Below are positions 31,951 to 43,257 of a DNA stretch of 64,000 bases, one piece after another. The stretch's first letter is position 1. Each line of letters begins with the position of its first letter. Both the position numbers and the translations under genes were made by a program. Source of the DNA: Pleomorphomonas koreensis DSM 23070 (GTDB lineage: Bacteria; Pseudomonadota; Alphaproteobacteria; Rhizobiales; Pleomorphomonadaceae); NCBI RefSeq assembly GCF_000425185.1, contig NZ_AULH01000005.1, positions 1-64,000 of the forward strand, given 5' to 3'. The notes beneath the pieces were generated by a model. That model did not search any database and was not told where the DNA came from. It worked only from the letters and a program-made list of their open reading frames with translations.

Positions 31951-33549
31951 ATGAATTTTACTGATCTCGGACTGAGCGCCAGCGTATTGGCGGCCGTTGA
32001 AGCGGCCGGCTATACGACTCCGACGCCGATCCAGGCCGAAGCCATCCCGCACGCCGTCGCCGGCCGCGACGTCATCGGCATCGCCCAGACGGGCACCGGC
32101 AAGACCGCCGCTTTCGTGCTGCCCATGCTGACGCTCCTGGAGAGCGGCCGCGCCCGCGCCCGCATGCCGCGCACGCTGATCCTCGAACCGACGCGCGAAC
32201 TCGCCGCGCAGGTCGAGGAGAACTTCATCAAGTATTCGATCAACAACAATCTCAACATCGCGCTGTTGATCGGCGGCGTCTCCTTCGACGACCAGAACCG
32301 CAAGCTCGATCGCGGCGCCGACGTGCTGATCGCCACGCCCGGCCGGCTGCTCGACCACTTCGAGCGCGGCCGGCTGCTGCTCACCGGCGTCGAGATCCTG
32401 GTGATCGACGAAGCCGACCGCATGCTCGACATGGGCTTCATCCCCGATATCGAGCGCATCTGCAAGCTGGTCACCAAGAACCACCAGACGCTGTTCTTCT
32501 CGGCCACCATGCCGCCGGAGATCCAGGCGCTGACCGAAAACTTCCTGAACAACCCGGTGCAGGTCGAGGTCGCCAAGCCGGCGACCGCCGCCGCGACGGT
32601 GGCCCAGCGCCTCGTCGTCTCCGGCTCGGAGGATTTCGAGAAGCGCGAGACGCTGCGCGCCCAGATCGCCGCCGCCGAGGACCTGAAGAACGCCATCGTG
32701 TTCTGCAACCGCAAGCGCGACGTGGCCGTGGTGTTCCGCAGCCTGGTCCGCCACGGCTTCAACGTCGGCGCCCTGCACGGCGACATGGACCAGCGGGCGC
32801 GCATGGCAACGCTCGACGCCTTCAAGAAGGGCACGCTGACGCTGCTCGTCGCCTCCGACGTTGCCGCCCGCGGCCTCGACATTCCCGACGTCAGCCACGT
32901 CTTCAACTATGACGTGCCGATCCACGCCGAGGATTATGTCCACCGCATCGGCCGCACCGGCCGTGCCGGCCGCTCCGGCACGGCGGTGATGCTGGTCACC
33001 CAGGACGACGAGAAGCACCTTTCCGCCATCGAGAAGCTGATCACCACCGACATCGAGTGGATCGGCGATCCGATCGTCTTCGACCCGGAGGCGCGCAAGC
33101 GCTCGCGCGGCCGCAAGAGCGCCGAAGGCAAGGAACCGCGCCGTTCGCGCAGCAAGACGGCGGACGGCGAGGAAGCCCGCTCGCCGTCGCGTTCGCGCCG
33201 CACCCGCCAGAGCGCCGAGGACGGCGAGGCGGTCGTCGAGGAGACGCCGCGTCCGAGCCGCGCCCACAGTTCCCGCGCCGAGCGCGAGCCCAAGCCGGAG
33301 CGCGAGCCGAGGCAGGAGCGCGAGCCGAGGCAGGAGCGCGAGCCGAGGCAGGAGCGTGAGCCGAGGCAGGAGCGTGAGACACGTCCGGAACGGCAGCGTG
33401 CCGACCGGCCGCAGCCGGTCAGGGCCGGCGAGCGTCCGCGGCCGCAGTCGCGCCGCGACAATGACGACGGCCCGACGGTGGTCGGGCTCGGCGATCACGT
33501 GCCCGCCTTCCTCCTGAGGCCGGTGCGCGTCGCCAAGACGGCCAACTGA
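31951..33549 (+). CDS. DEAD-box ATP-dependent RNA helicase (RhlE-like)
   Basis: The 532-residue protein starts at ATG 31951 (MNFTDLGLSA). The motifs are all present: Q-motif TPTPIQ, motif I AQTGTGKT (45-52), Ia PTRELAAQ, II VIDEADRMLD (DEAD 153-156), III SAT (184-186), IV onward ending in HRIGRTGRAGRSG. The C-terminal 150 residues are a disordered, arginine/glutamate-rich tail with four near-identical copies of EREPRQ encoded by an 18-bp tandem repeat. RhlE-type helicases act in ribosome assembly and cold adaptation and bind RNase E through basic tails. A perfect hairpin terminator follows. Confidence 0.93.
   Translation: MNFTDLGLSASVLAAVEAAGYTTPTPIQAEAIPHAVAGRDVIGIAQTGTGKTAAFVLPMLTLLESGRARARMPRTLILEPTRELAAQVEENFIKYSINNNLNIALLIGGVSFDDQNRKLDRGADVLIATPGRLLDHFERGRLLLTGVEILVIDEADRMLDMGFIPDIERICKLVTKNHQTLFFSATMPPEIQALTENFLNNPVQVEVAKPATAAATVAQRLVVSGSEDFEKRETLRAQIAAAEDLKNAIVFCNRKRDVAVVFRSLVRHGFNVGALHGDMDQRARMATLDAFKKGTLTLLVASDVAARGLDIPDVSHVFNYDVPIHAEDYVHRIGRTGRAGRSGTAVMLVTQDDEKHLSAIEKLITTDIEWIGDPIVFDPEARKRSRGRKSAEGKEPRRSRSKTADGEEARSPSRSRRTRQSAEDGEAVVEETPRPSRAHSSRAEREPKPEREPRQEREPRQEREPRQEREPRQERETRPERQRADRPQPVRAGERPRPQSRRDNDDGPTVVGLGDHVPAFLLRPVRVAKTAN
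33298..33380 (+). repeat. 18-bp tandem repeat in the RNA helicase tail (four full units)
   Basis: The unit GAGCGCGAGCCGAGGCAG repeats at 33298, 33316, 33334 and 33352 (the last with one C-to-T change), with a partial fifth copy. Units are a multiple of three and keep the frame, each encoding ER-EP-RQ. Copy number changes would only lengthen or shorten the tail. Confidence 0.95.
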
Positions 33550-33572
33550 GCCGCCTTCCTGTCCTGCCATCG

Positions 33573-33600
33573 AACGGCGGCCCTTCGGCCGCCGTTGTCG
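33573..33600 (+). terminator. Terminator after the RNA helicase gene
   Basis: AACGGCGGCC (33573-33582) pairs perfectly with GGCCGCCGTT (33587-33596) around a CTTC loop. The T-rich stretch TGTCGTTTT follows. Confidence 0.8.
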
Positions 33601-33772
33601 TTTTCCGGGGGGCGCGAAACGCATCGGAGGGCGGAAGAATCCGCCGTGCCGGCCGGGCCGGAACGGCGGAAAGGCTCAAATTGCACAAGGGCCATGCACC
33701 TTTGCTTAACGCTCAATTCATGCCTGCCGTTTATCAACATGCAAGACAGGCGAGAGGCGACGGGCGGAGAGC

Positions 33773-34825
33773 ATGACGCAACGGGAAGAGTTTCTGCGAA
33801 CGATCGGCTACGGTGAGGCGGCCGTCGCGCAACTCCGGCGCAACGAGAACGCGGCCTATCCCAGAAACTACGAGCTTTGGTACAATTACTGCGCCGGCTT
33901 CAACCATGCACTCAACCGCGCGGTGAACGACATCCTGCGCAGCAAGGGCCGCATCGACACGGCCGAACTCAGCGCCATCTATAACCAGCACATCTCGCCG
34001 TCGCGTCTCAGCGACCGCATCGAAGATGTCGGCGGCCGCATCTCCGGCGAGATCGAGGGCGTCGTGGCGGCGATGAGCCGGACGATGGCCGCCAACGCCA
34101 ACTACGCCGGCACGCTGTCGGACGCCTCGTCCGAGCTGGGTGCCGGGCCGAACCTCGACCGGCTGCGCGGCATCGTCGGCGAACTGCTGGTCGCCACGCA
34201 GGAGACCGAGAAGGTCAACCGCGAGCTGGAGGGCCAGCTCGCCGACAGCCAGAAGCAGATTGCCGAGCTGAAGGAAAGCCTCGATTCCCTGCGCTTCGAG
34301 AGCCTGACCGACGAACTGACGACGCTGGCCAACCGCAAGCATTTCGATCAGTCGCTGGAGCGGGCCGTCGCCAACGCCGACGAGGCCGGCGGAGCGCTGT
34401 CGCTGCTGATCACCGACATCGACAACTTCAAGTCGTTCAACGACAGCTTCGGCCATCAGACCGGCGACCAGGTGCTGCGCCTGGTGGCGCTGTCGGTCAA
34501 GCAGGCCATCAAGTCGCACCACCTCGCCTGCCGCTACGGCGGCGAGGAGTTCGCCATCATTCTGCCGAAGACCTCGCTCGCCCGCGCCGAGACGCTGGCC
34601 GAGCGCATCCGCGTCACGGTCAAGGAAAAGGAGCTGAAGAAGCGCTCCACCGGCGAGACGCTGGGCTTCATCACCGTTTCGATCGGCGTCGCCACCTATC
34701 GGCCGGGCGACACCGCCGTGTCGCTGATCGAGCGGGCCGACACCGCGCTTTATCTCGCCAAGCGCGCCGGCCGCAATCGCGTCTGCACCGAGAAGATGCT
34801 TACCGACGCCGAAGACGAAGGGTAG
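33773..34825 (+). CDS. Diguanylate cyclase (GGDEF domain)
   Basis: The 350-residue soluble protein has an N-terminal region of about 125 residues containing NYELWYNYCAGFN, the pattern of an alphaproteobacterial GGDEF-associated domain. A coiled coil follows (about 140-172), then a GGDEF domain with ITDIDNFKSFNDSFGHQTGD and the active-site motif YGGEEF (GGEEF 256-260). It should make cyclic di-GMP from GTP. The inhibitory RxxD I-site five residues before GGEEF is missing (KSHH there), so product inhibition at that site is unlikely. No membrane segment or receiver domain is seen, so the input signal is unknown. It ends 3 nt from the comEC stop, convergent. Confidence 0.92.
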   Translation: MTQREEFLRTIGYGEAAVAQLRRNENAAYPRNYELWYNYCAGFNHALNRAVNDILRSKGRIDTAELSAIYNQHISPSRLSDRIEDVGGRISGEIEGVVAAMSRTMAANANYAGTLSDASSELGAGPNLDRLRGIVGELLVATQETEKVNRELEGQLADSQKQIAELKESLDSLRFESLTDELTTLANRKHFDQSLERAVANADEAGGALSLLITDIDNFKSFNDSFGHQTGDQVLRLVALSVKQAIKSHHLACRYGGEEFAIILPKTSLARAETLAERIRVTVKEKELKKRSTGETLGFITVSIGVATYRPGDTAVSLIERADTALYLAKRAGRNRVCTEKMLTDAEDEG

Positions 34826-34828
34826 CGC

Positions 34829-37084
34829 TCAGCGTGGCGCCGCCTGCCAGAGGCGGCGGGGCGAGCCGAAGACGCGGCCGGTCTCGACGAGTTGCGGCCG
34901 GCCATCGGCCGTCATCCTCATGTCGTAGGTGAGCGTGCCGGCCTCGGCCAGCAGCCGGCCGTCGAGAAGCGCGCCGGCCGGCCGGCACCAGGGCGGCGCT
35001 TCCAGGACCGACACGACAATCGACGCCAGGGCGCAGTCGTCGCCGAAGGCCGCCGGCTGCATGACGACGGAGACCGACGGCCGGCCGTCGGCGGCCGGCA
35101 GGAAGCAGGCCTCGGTGTCGCAGCGGGCATCGCCGCCCAACATATCGGCCCTCGCCGGATCGATCCCCACCGCCGCCAGCCAGACGTCGAGCGTGAAACC
35201 GCCCTTGCGGCCGATCTTGTGCCAGCCGCCGCCTGCGTCGCGGAGCAGCGCCAGCGAACCGTCGCCGGCGACGAACAGCCCCGGCGGCGTGGCGGCGCCG
35301 GCGAAGGCGAAACCGACCAGCACCGGCGCGAGGCCGAGCCAGCGCTTGCGGCCGCGCCACAGGCAGAGCCAGAGGCCGCCGGCCACCACGGCGAGCATGG
35401 TCCAGCCGTCCGGCCGGCCCCAGAGGCCGCCGCCCGGCGTCCACTCGGCGACGATGCGGGCGACGGCGATCATGGCGTCGATGCCGGCGCCCATCGCGGC
35501 GAGCGGCAGGCCGTCGAGGCCGAAGGGCATCAGCAGCGCGGCGATCATCGCCGCCGGCATGATCAGGAACGACACCAGCGGCTCGGTGGCGAGGTTGGCC
35601 AGCATGCCGAGCGGCGCCAGCCGGCCGAAGTGGTAGAGCGCCATCGGCAGCGTGGCGAGGCCGGCCACCGTGGTTGCGGCCAGCGCCGCGACGATCCACA
35701 GGCCGAACCGGCGCAGGACGCGGACGACCGGATTGACGTCGCCGGCCTCCGGCACCGCTGACCGGCGACTGCCATAGGCTTCGAGGCCGGCCATCAGTGC
35801 CACCACGGCGGCGAACGACATCTGGGCGCCGGGGTCCATCACCGCCTCCGGCGACAGCGCGAGCGTGACCAGCGCCGCGACGGCGATCACCCTGAGCGAC
35901 AGGGCGCGGCGGTCGATCAGCACGGCGAAGAGCGACACCAGCACCATGATCATCGACCGCTCGGCCGGCACGTCCATGCCGGAGATGACGAAATAGGCGC
36001 CGGTGCCGAGGATGGACAGTACGGCGGCGATCTTCTTCACCGGCAGGCGCAGCGCCAGCGGCGGCACCAGGGCCAGGATGAGCCGCACGCCGCCGAACAG
36101 GAAAGCGGCAACGAGGCTCATGTGCACGCCGGAGATCGACAGCACGTGGAAGATGCCGGCGACGCGCATCGCGTCGTTGGTGGCGCTGGAAATGCCGGCG
36201 CGGTCGCCGACGATCAGCGCCGCGGCGATGGCGCCGGTGTCGCCGGGCAGCACGGCGCGGATGCGGCCGGCCGCCGCCATCCGCACCGTCTCGATGCCGG
36301 TCAGCACGGTGAGCCAGGCATCGGGCGGCGGCGCTTTCGGCCACGGCTTGACGGCGCCGTAGGTGAAGCCGCCGGCGCCGACGCCGGCGAACCAGGCGGT
36401 ACGGGCGAAGTCGTAGCCGCCGGGCAGCGGCGGCGGCAGGGGCGGCGCGAGGCGGGCGAGCATGGTCACCGCCTCGCCGGGTCTCGGTACCACGCCGCGC
36501 GTGGTGACGCGGATCAGCGGCGGCAGCCCGTCGCGCGGGCGCGGCTCCATCTCGGCCGGCCGGACACGCAGGCGGGCGGCGCCCTTGCCGCGATCCTCGA
36601 CGGCCATCACGTGGCCGCGCACCGTCATCGTCCGCTCGAAGGACAGCACCGGATGGGCGGCGAGCCGGGTCATCAGCGCGGCGTGCAGGAAGCCGAGGCA
36701 AGCGAGGCCGACCAGGATGGCCAGGAGCGACGCCGCGACGCGGCGGCCGACCACCAGCGCCAGCAGCGCGCCGAGGCCGGCCAGCGCGATTTCGACGGCG
36801 GACGGCTCGCCGGACGGGGCGAAATAGCCGGCGGCGCCGACCGCGGCGGCGACCGGCCACCACAGGAAGCCGCGGCCGTCGTCGAGGTCGCGGGCAAAGG
36901 ATTTGCGCAAGGCGGCAAGGCTTTGCCGACCCCGCGCGCCGGCGGCTACCCGGCGGCGCCCGCCGGCCTTGATGCCCGTCTCCGTCCCGACCGTCACGCT
37001 GGCCGCCTGTTTCGATCGCTTTGCCGGTGCGCCGCGCGATCTTGTTTTGCGAAACGCGCGGCTTTCCTGTAAGACGCCGTCCAC
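34829..37084 (-). CDS. comEC: ComEC/Rec2-family DNA-uptake membrane channel
   Basis: The protein, up to 751 residues, has a long N-terminal region with helices ([35 protein letters not shown]). A soluble OB-fold-like DUF4131 segment follows around residues 150-230, then the ComEC core: [40 protein letters not shown] and [15 protein letters not shown]. About ten membrane helices are visible. There is no full metallo-beta-lactamase domain at the C terminus, as is usual in rhizobial members. ComEC carries single-stranded DNA across the inner membrane in competent cells; whether this host is transformable is unknown. The start is uncertain because the first 60 residues are low-complexity and basic; gltX begins 73 bp away in the opposite direction. 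Confidence 0.9.
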   Translation of the reverse strand: MDGVLQESRAFRKTRSRGAPAKRSKQAASVTVGTETGIKAGGRRRVAAGARGRQSLAALRKSFARDLDDGRGFLWWPVAAAVGAAGYFAPSGEPSAVEIALAGLGALLALVVGRRVAASLLAILVGLACLGFLHAALMTRLAAHPVLSFERTMTVRGHVMAVEDRGKGAARLRVRPAEMEPRPRDGLPPLIRVTTRGVVPRPGEAVTMLARLAPPLPPPLPGGYDFARTAWFAGVGAGGFTYGAVKPWPKAPPPDAWLTVLTGIETVRMAAAGRIRAVLPGDTGAIAAALIVGDRAGISSATNDAMRVAGIFHVLSISGVHMSLVAAFLFGGVRLILALVPPLALRLPVKKIAAVLSILGTGAYFVISGMDVPAERSMIMVLVSLFAVLIDRRALSLRVIAVAALVTLALSPEAVMDPGAQMSFAAVVALMAGLEAYGSRRSAVPEAGDVNPVVRVLRRFGLWIVAALAATTVAGLATLPMALYHFGRLAPLGMLANLATEPLVSFLIMPAAMIAALLMPFGLDGLPLAAMGAGIDAMIAVARIVAEWTPGGGLWGRPDGWTMLAVVAGGLWLCLWRGRKRWLGLAPVLVGFAFAGAATPPGLFVAGDGSLALLRDAGGGWHKIGRKGGFTLDVWLAAVGIDPARADMLGGDARCDTEACFLPAADGRPSVSVVMQPAAFGDDCALASIVVSVLEAPPWCRPAGALLDGRLLAEAGTLTYDMRMTADGRPQLVETGRVFGSPRRLWQAAPR

Positions 37085-37156
37085 GCAACGGTTCGGCCGG
37101 CGACGCCCGCCGCCGCCTCCCCAGCCGCCCTCCGGCCTTTTTCGGAACTATCGTCG

Positions 37157-38581
37157 ATGTCCACGCCCGTCGTCACGCGTTTTGCGCCGTCTCCCACCGG
37201 TTTTCTGCACATCGGAGGTGCGCGGACGGCGCTCTTCAACTGGCTCTACGCCAAGCGGCACGGCGGCACGATGCTGCTGCGCATCGAGGATACCGACCGC
37301 GAACGCTCGACGCAGGCCGCCGTCGACGCCATCATCGACGGTCTCTCCTGGCTGGGCCTCACCTGGGAGGGCGAGCCGATCTCGCAGTTCCAGCGCGCCG
37401 ACCGCCACGCCGACGTGGCGCGCGAGCTGGTGGCGGCCGGCAAGGCCTACTATTGTTACTGCACGCCCGAGGAACTGACCGAGATGCGCGAGAGCGCAAA
37501 GGCGGGCGGCCTGCCGCCGCGCTACGACGGCCGCTGGCGCGACCGCGACCCGTCCGAGGCGCCGGCCGGCGTCAAGCCCGCCGTACGCATCAAGGCGCCG
37601 CAGGATGGCGATACGGTGATCGAGGATGCCGTACAGGGCACGGTCACCTTTCCCAACAAGGATCTCGACGACTTCATCATCCTGCGCTCGGACGGCACGC
37701 CGACCTACATGCACGCCGTGGTGGTCGACGACCACGACATGGGCGTCACCCAGATCATCCGCGGCGACGACCACCTGACCAACACGGCGCGGCAGAAGAT
37801 CATCTACGACGCCCTCGGCTGGGAGATGCCGAAGGTGGCCCACATCCCGCTGATCCACGGGCCGGACGGCGCCAAGCTCTCCAAGCGCCACGGCGCGCTG
37901 GGCGTCGAGGCCTATCGGGCCATGGGCTACCTGCCGGTGGCGCTTCGGAACTATCTCGTCCGCCTCGGCTGGGCGCACGGCGACGCGGAAATCCTCTCCA
38001 CCGAGGAGATGATCGCCCTGTTCGACCTCGAGGGCATCGGCCGCTCGCCGTCGCGTTTCGACTACGGCAAGCTCGAGAACCTCAACGGCCACTATATCCG
38101 CCAGACGCCGGACGACGAACTGGTCGGTCATGTCATCGCGCTGCTCGACCACATTCCGGAGGGCGCGCGCCTCAAGGCCAGGCTTGACGACAAGGTGAAG
38201 GCGCAACTGGCCGCCGCCATGCCCGGCCTCAAGGAGCGCGCCAAGACGCTTCTGGAGCTGATCGACAACGCCAGCTTCCTGTTCGCGAGCCGGCCGCTCG
38301 TCCTCGACGACAAGGCAGCCGCCCTGCTCGATCCGGCCGGCCGAACGGCGCTCGCCACGCTGCTGCCCCGCCTCGAAGCGCTGCCCGAGTGGACGGCGGC
38401 CGCCACCGAAGAGGCGGTGCGCGCCTATGCCACGGAAGCCGGCCTCAAGCTCGGCAAGGTGGCGCAGCCGCTGCGCGCCGTCGCCACCGGCCGCAGCACC
38501 TCGCCGCCGATCTTCGACGTGCTGGCCGTGCTCGGCCGCGACGAGGCGCTCGGCCGCATCCGCGACGCGCTGACCGACTGA
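37157..38581 (+). CDS. gltX: Glutamyl-tRNA synthetase
   Basis: The 474-residue class I synthetase begins [20 protein letters not shown], with the HIGH-type motif HIGG at residues 18-21 and a KMSKS-type motif KLSKRHG near 240. The length fits the bacterial GluRS, including the C-terminal anticodon-binding helical domain ([16 protein letters not shown] at the end). It charges tRNA-Glu and in this group often also tRNA-Gln, to be corrected by GatCAB. It is divergent from comEC and followed by a hairpin terminator. Confidence 0.97.
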   Translation: MSTPVVTRFAPSPTGFLHIGGARTALFNWLYAKRHGGTMLLRIEDTDRERSTQAAVDAIIDGLSWLGLTWEGEPISQFQRADRHADVARELVAAGKAYYCYCTPEELTEMRESAKAGGLPPRYDGRWRDRDPSEAPAGVKPAVRIKAPQDGDTVIEDAVQGTVTFPNKDLDDFIILRSDGTPTYMHAVVVDDHDMGVTQIIRGDDHLTNTARQKIIYDALGWEMPKVAHIPLIHGPDGAKLSKRHGALGVEAYRAMGYLPVALRNYLVRLGWAHGDAEILSTEEMIALFDLEGIGRSPSRFDYGKLENLNGHYIRQTPDDELVGHVIALLDHIPEGARLKARLDDKVKAQLAAAMPGLKERAKTLLELIDNASFLFASRPLVLDDKAAALLDPAGRTALATLLPRLEALPEWTAAATEEAVRAYATEAGLKLGKVAQPLRAVATGRSTSPPIFDVLAVLGRDEALGRIRDALTD

Positions 38582-38610
38582 AAGCCGCTTGCAGGCTCTG
38601 AACGAATCCC

Positions 38611-38642
38611 GCCCCGCCCGGCCCTGCCGCGGCGGGGCTTTC
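38611..38642 (+). terminator. Terminator after gltX
   Basis: GCCCCGCC (38611-38618) pairs with GGCGGGGC (38631-38638) over a 12-nt loop, followed by TTTC, 30 nt after the gltX stop. Confidence 0.65.
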
Positions 38643-38855
38643 ACTTCCCCGCGAGGAAGAGAGAACGGGTGCCTTCCCCGCCCCCGAAAGTCGCCGATAG
38701 CGACCAGTGAAAAACCCGCCGAAACAATAACTCGCCGTCGGCAATCGGGTTCCCGACCTTCGCCGAAATGGCAGACCCGACCTCCTATTCGAAGGCTTGC
38801 CGCAGTAGGGATTTTCCGCTACGTGAAGATCGACAGACTGGGAGGTTGGTCGGCA

Positions 38856-38871
38856 GTTTACGTAAACGTAA
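38856..38871. promoter_or_regulatory. Overlapping palindromes upstream of gltA (candidate operator)
   Basis: GTTTACGTAAAC (38856-38867) is a perfect 12-bp palindrome. It overlaps a second inverted pair, TTACGT (38858-38863) and ACGTAA (38866-38871), with an AA spacer. It lies about 60 nt before the gltA ATG in AT-richer DNA, a typical place for a repressor or activator of citrate synthase. The regulator is not identified. Confidence 0.5.
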
Positions 38872-38931
38872 TCGTCCTGCCCGCCGCTCATTGGCCTGGT
38901 CCACCCGATCACCTCATGGAGATCCGACCGA

Positions 38932-40224
<1,293 letters not shown>

Positions 40225-40249
40225 GGCAGCCGCATGGCGACGACATCAG

Positions 40250-40280
40250 GGCCTCCGGCGGCGACGCCGGGGGCCTTTCT
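40250..40280 (+). terminator. Terminator after gltA
   Basis: GGCCTCCGGCG (40250-40260) pairs with CGCCGGGGGCC (40265-40275) with one T-G pair and a 4-nt loop, followed by TTTCTT. It may also serve lpxB from the other side. Confidence 0.75.
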
Positions 40281-40294
40281 TGTCCGGGGAAGGA

Positions 40295-41482
40295 TCAGCG
40301 GTCGGCGAGGCGCAGCACCACGTCGGCCGCTGTTTGGGCTGCCGGACGGCCGTCCGGCAGCGCCATGATGTCGCGCAGCCTCGCGAAGGCGGCGACCTGG
40401 GCAGCGCGGGCCGGCGTTTCCGCGAGGAGCGGCATCAGCGCATCGGCCAGTCGATCCGGGGCGAGATCGGGATCGAGAAACTCCGGGCTCGCCTTCTCGC
40501 CAAGGATGATGTTGGCAAGGCCGAACATATGGAGGTTGATCAGGCCGGGAATGCGACGGGCGATCTCGGAAAGGATGCGGAACAGCGGGTCGCGGGCATA
40601 GGCGATCACGCTGGGCACGCCGGCCAGTGCCAGCTCCAGCGTCACGGTGCCGGAGGTGGCGAGCGCCGCGTGGGCCGACCGGAAGGCCGCCCATTTCTCC
40701 GCTTCGCCGGCGACGACGCGCGGCGGCACGGCCCAGCCGGCCGTCTCACGCTCGATGCGCGCCCTCAACCGCTCGACAGCCGGCAGCAGCGGCCGGAACG
40801 CCAGGCCGCGCGCCGCCATCAGGTCGATCACCCTGCCGTAGAGCGGCAGCATGCGGTCGATCTCGCCCGACCGGCTGCCGGGCAGCACCAGCAGCGTCGG
40901 CGGCCCGGCATCGAGCGGCGGCCGCTCGCCCGGCGCCGGCGTCAGCAGCTCCGGCCGATCGATCAGCGGATGACCGACATAGGTGGCCTCAGGGCCTTTC
41001 AGGCGGGCGAGGACGGCCGGCTCGAACGGCAGCAGCGCTAGCACGTGATCGATGTAGGCGGCCATCCTGCGGGCTCTGCCGGGCCGCCAGGCCCATACCG
41101 AGGGGCAGACATAGTCGACGACCGGCAGGCGCGGCAGCGCCGCCCTGACGTCGCGCGCCACGCGGTGGGTGAAGTCGGGGCTGTCGATGATCACCAGCAC
41201 GTCCGGCCGACCGGCGATGACGGCGCCGGCCGCCTCGGCGGTGCGGAGCTGGATCAGCGGCAGCCGCTTCACCACCGGGGCGAAGCCCATCACGGCGATG
41301 TCGTGCAGCGGGAACAGGCTCGCAAAGCCCTCGGCGGCCATGCGGTCGCCGCCGACGCCGAGGAAATCGATCGGTCGCCCTGACAGCCGCTTCAGCGCCG
41401 CCATCAGCCGGGCGCCAAGCTGGTCGCCGGATTCCTCGCCGACGACGATGGCGACGCGGAGCGGCGACCGGGGCTCGCTCAT
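40295..41482 (-). CDS. lpxB: Lipid-A-disaccharide synthase
   Basis: The 395-residue peripheral membrane glycosyltransferase starts at the ATG at 41482 (MSEPRSPLRVAIVVGEESGD). It has the family signatures GEESGDQLGA, IDSPDFTHRVAR, YVCPSVWAWRPGRA and LVLPGSRSGEI. It joins UDP-2,3-diacylglucosamine and lipid X to make the lipid A disaccharide. Its start overlaps the lpxI stop by 4 nt, so the supplier of lipid X and its user are translated together. It is the last gene of the envelope cluster. Confidence 0.96.
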   Translation of the reverse strand: MSEPRSPLRVAIVVGEESGDQLGARLMAALKRLSGRPIDFLGVGGDRMAAEGFASLFPLHDIAVMGFAPVVKRLPLIQLRTAEAAGAVIAGRPDVLVIIDSPDFTHRVARDVRAALPRLPVVDYVCPSVWAWRPGRARRMAAYIDHVLALLPFEPAVLARLKGPEATYVGHPLIDRPELLTPAPGERPPLDAGPPTLLVLPGSRSGEIDRMLPLYGRVIDLMAARGLAFRPLLPAVERLRARIERETAGWAVPPRVVAGEAEKWAAFRSAHAALATSGTVTLELALAGVPSVIAYARDPLFRILSEIARRIPGLINLHMFGLANIILGEKASPEFLDPDLAPDRLADALMPLLAETPARAAQVAAFARLRDIMALPDGRPAAQTAADVVLRLADR

Positions 41483-42351
41483 GGCGCGGCTTCGGGGAAG
41501 CGCCGCACGTCGATGAACAGCCGGGCGGCGTCGGCGGCGGCGACGGTGGCCGCCCGGTCGACGATCATCACCCGGCCGGCTTCGACGGCGATGCCGGCCA
41601 AGCCGGCGGCGGCGGCCATCTCGACGGTGCGCGGGCCGATGGTCGGCAGGTCGACGCGCAGGTCCTGCTGGGGTTTGGCCGCCTTGACCAGTACGCCGGA
41701 GCGGTGCGCCGCCTTCAGCCGGCCGCGCTTCCGGAGATCGGCAACGCGCTGCAACAGCTCGTCGGTGCCCTCGATGCCCTCGACGGCAACGACGCGACCG
41801 GAGATCGCCACCACGGCCTGGCCGATGTCGAGGCGGCCCAGCATCAGCGACGCTTCGACGCCCCTCACGATGTCGGCCTCGGCATCCTCGCTGGGCCGGT
41901 AGCGACCGAGGCTGCCGTCGCCACCCACCAGCTCCGGCGCCACCTGATGGGCGCCGACCACCAGGTAGTCGCGATCTTCCAGGAAACGGACGACGTTCTT
42001 CAGCACGGTGTCGTCGCCGCCGACCATCAGCGACAGGATCTTCGGCAGGCTCAGCACGGCGCCGAGATCGACGCGGATGGCCGAGAAGTCGGGCCGGTTG
42101 ACGGCGCCGCAGATCACCACCTCGCCGACCCGCTCGCGGGCGAGCAGGTCGAACATCCGGCCGATCTCGCCCCAGCGCAGCCAGTGGTGATGGAAGGCCT
42201 CGATCTCCGCATCGGCCTCGCCGACAATGCCGAACAGCACCACCGGCCGCCCGGCCGCTTCGGCCGCCCGCGCCACGATGGCCGGCACGCCGCCGCCGCC
42301 GGCGATGATTCCAAGGGTGGGACGGTCGGGATCGGACGGACGCAGCGTCAT
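41479..42351 (-). CDS. lpxI: UDP-2,3-diacylglucosamine pyrophosphatase LpxI
   Basis: The 290-residue protein belongs to the DUF1009/LpxI family. It begins with LGIIAGGGGVPAIVARAA, has KILSLMVGGDDTVLKNVVRF and ends with GIAVEAGRVMIVDR and FIDVRRF. It hydrolyses UDP-2,3-diacylglucosamine to lipid X and UMP. Alphaproteobacteria use LpxI where enterics use the unrelated LpxH. It overlaps lpxA (upstream) and lpxB (downstream) by 4 nt each. Confidence 0.95.
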   Translation of the reverse strand: MTLRPSDPDRPTLGIIAGGGGVPAIVARAAEAAGRPVVLFGIVGEADAEIEAFHHHWLRWGEIGRMFDLLARERVGEVVICGAVNRPDFSAIRVDLGAVLSLPKILSLMVGGDDTVLKNVVRFLEDRDYLVVGAHQVAPELVGGDGSLGRYRPSEDAEADIVRGVEASLMLGRLDIGQAVVAISGRVVAVEGIEGTDELLQRVADLRKRGRLKAAHRSGVLVKAAKPQQDLRVDLPTIGPRTVEMAAAAGLAGIAVEAGRVMIVDRAATVAAADAARLFIDVRRFPEAAP

Positions 42352-43154
42352 TCGGCCTCGCCATCCCGGTTGCGCGGCGTGCAGATGGCGCGATCGCCGC
42401 CGGCCCGGATGAACTCGATCATGCGTTCGACCAGCGGGCTGCCGCCATGGGTCTCGGCGACGCGGGCGACGCGCGACGCCAGCGGCTCGTCACTGTCGAA
42501 CAGCAGCTTGTAGGCATTGCGCAAGGCGTGGATGTCGTCGCGCGGGAAGTTGGCCCGTCTCAGGCCGACCAGATTGAGGCCGCCGAGGCGGGCGCGGTTG
42601 CCGGTGACCATGCCGAAGGGAATGACGTCGTTCTCGACGCCGGTCATGCCGCCGACCATCACGCCCTCGCCGATGCGCACCCACTGGTGCACGGCGCTGA
42701 GGCCGCCGAGGATGGCGTTGTCGCCGATGTGGACGTGGCCGCCGAGCGTGGCGCAGTTGACCAGGATGACGTTGTTGCCGACCACGCAATCGTGGGCGAC
42801 ATGGGCATTGGCCATCAGGAGGCAATTGGCGCCGACGCGGGTCAGCATGCCGCCGCCCTCGGTGCCGAGATGCAGCGTGGCGCATTCGCGGATCACCGTC
42901 CGCTCGCCGACTTCCAGCCGGCTCGGCTCGCCATGATACTTTAGATCCTGCGGCACCATGCCGACGGTGGCATGCGGAAACACCGTGACGCCGGGGCCGA
43001 GCGTCGTGCGACCGTCCACCACCGTGTGGGCGTGCAGCACCACGCCCTCGCCGAGCCGGACGTGCGGCCCGACCACGGCGAACGGGCCGATGCTGACGTC
43101 ATCGCCGATCTCGGCGGCCGGATCGACGACGGCGGTGGGATGTATGTTGCGCAT
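42348..43154 (-). CDS. lpxA: UDP-N-acetylglucosamine acyltransferase
   Basis: The 268-residue protein starts at the ATG at 43154 (MRNIHPTAVVDPAAEIGDDV). It is built of left-handed beta-helix hexapeptide repeats (IGDDVSIGPFAVVGPHVRLG, VRIGEGVMVGG) and carries the catalytic histidine segment MANAHVAHDCVVGNNV. It performs the first step of lipid A synthesis, moving a 3-hydroxyacyl chain from ACP to UDP-GlcNAc. An upstream start at 43223 would add 23 non-conserved residues. It lies 103 bp after fabZ. Confidence 0.95.
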   Translation of the reverse strand: MRNIHPTAVVDPAAEIGDDVSIGPFAVVGPHVRLGEGVVLHAHTVVDGRTTLGPGVTVFPHATVGMVPQDLKYHGEPSRLEVGERTVIRECATLHLGTEGGGMLTRVGANCLLMANAHVAHDCVVGNNVILVNCATLGGHVHIGDNAILGGLSAVHQWVRIGEGVMVGGMTGVENDVIPFGMVTGNRARLGGLNLVGLRRANFPRDDIHALRNAYKLLFDSDEPLASRVARVAETHGGSPLVERMIEFIRAGGDRAICTPRNRDGEAE

Positions 43155-43257
43155 GCGGATGATCCTCGACGGCGGTGCAGCCCGTTTCCCTATAACGTCG
43201 GTCACCGGCGAGGCGCCGCACATATTGTTTCAGCGTGTTACGCCCACCCGCGTGCCG

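Larger units (their letters stand above)
38582..38931. other. gltX-gltA intergenic region
   Basis: The 350 bp contain the gltX terminator (38611-38642) and a symmetric TTACGT motif (38856-38871) about 60 nt before gltA, both listed separately. I see no open frame with family features, and no convincing promoter boxes besides the AT-richer stretch near 38700-38760. Confidence 0.5.

Noticed and set aside
33298-33380. CRISPR array
   Set aside because: The repeats are contiguous without spacers and lie in frame in a helicase gene. No CRISPR array or cas gene was seen anywhere in the window.
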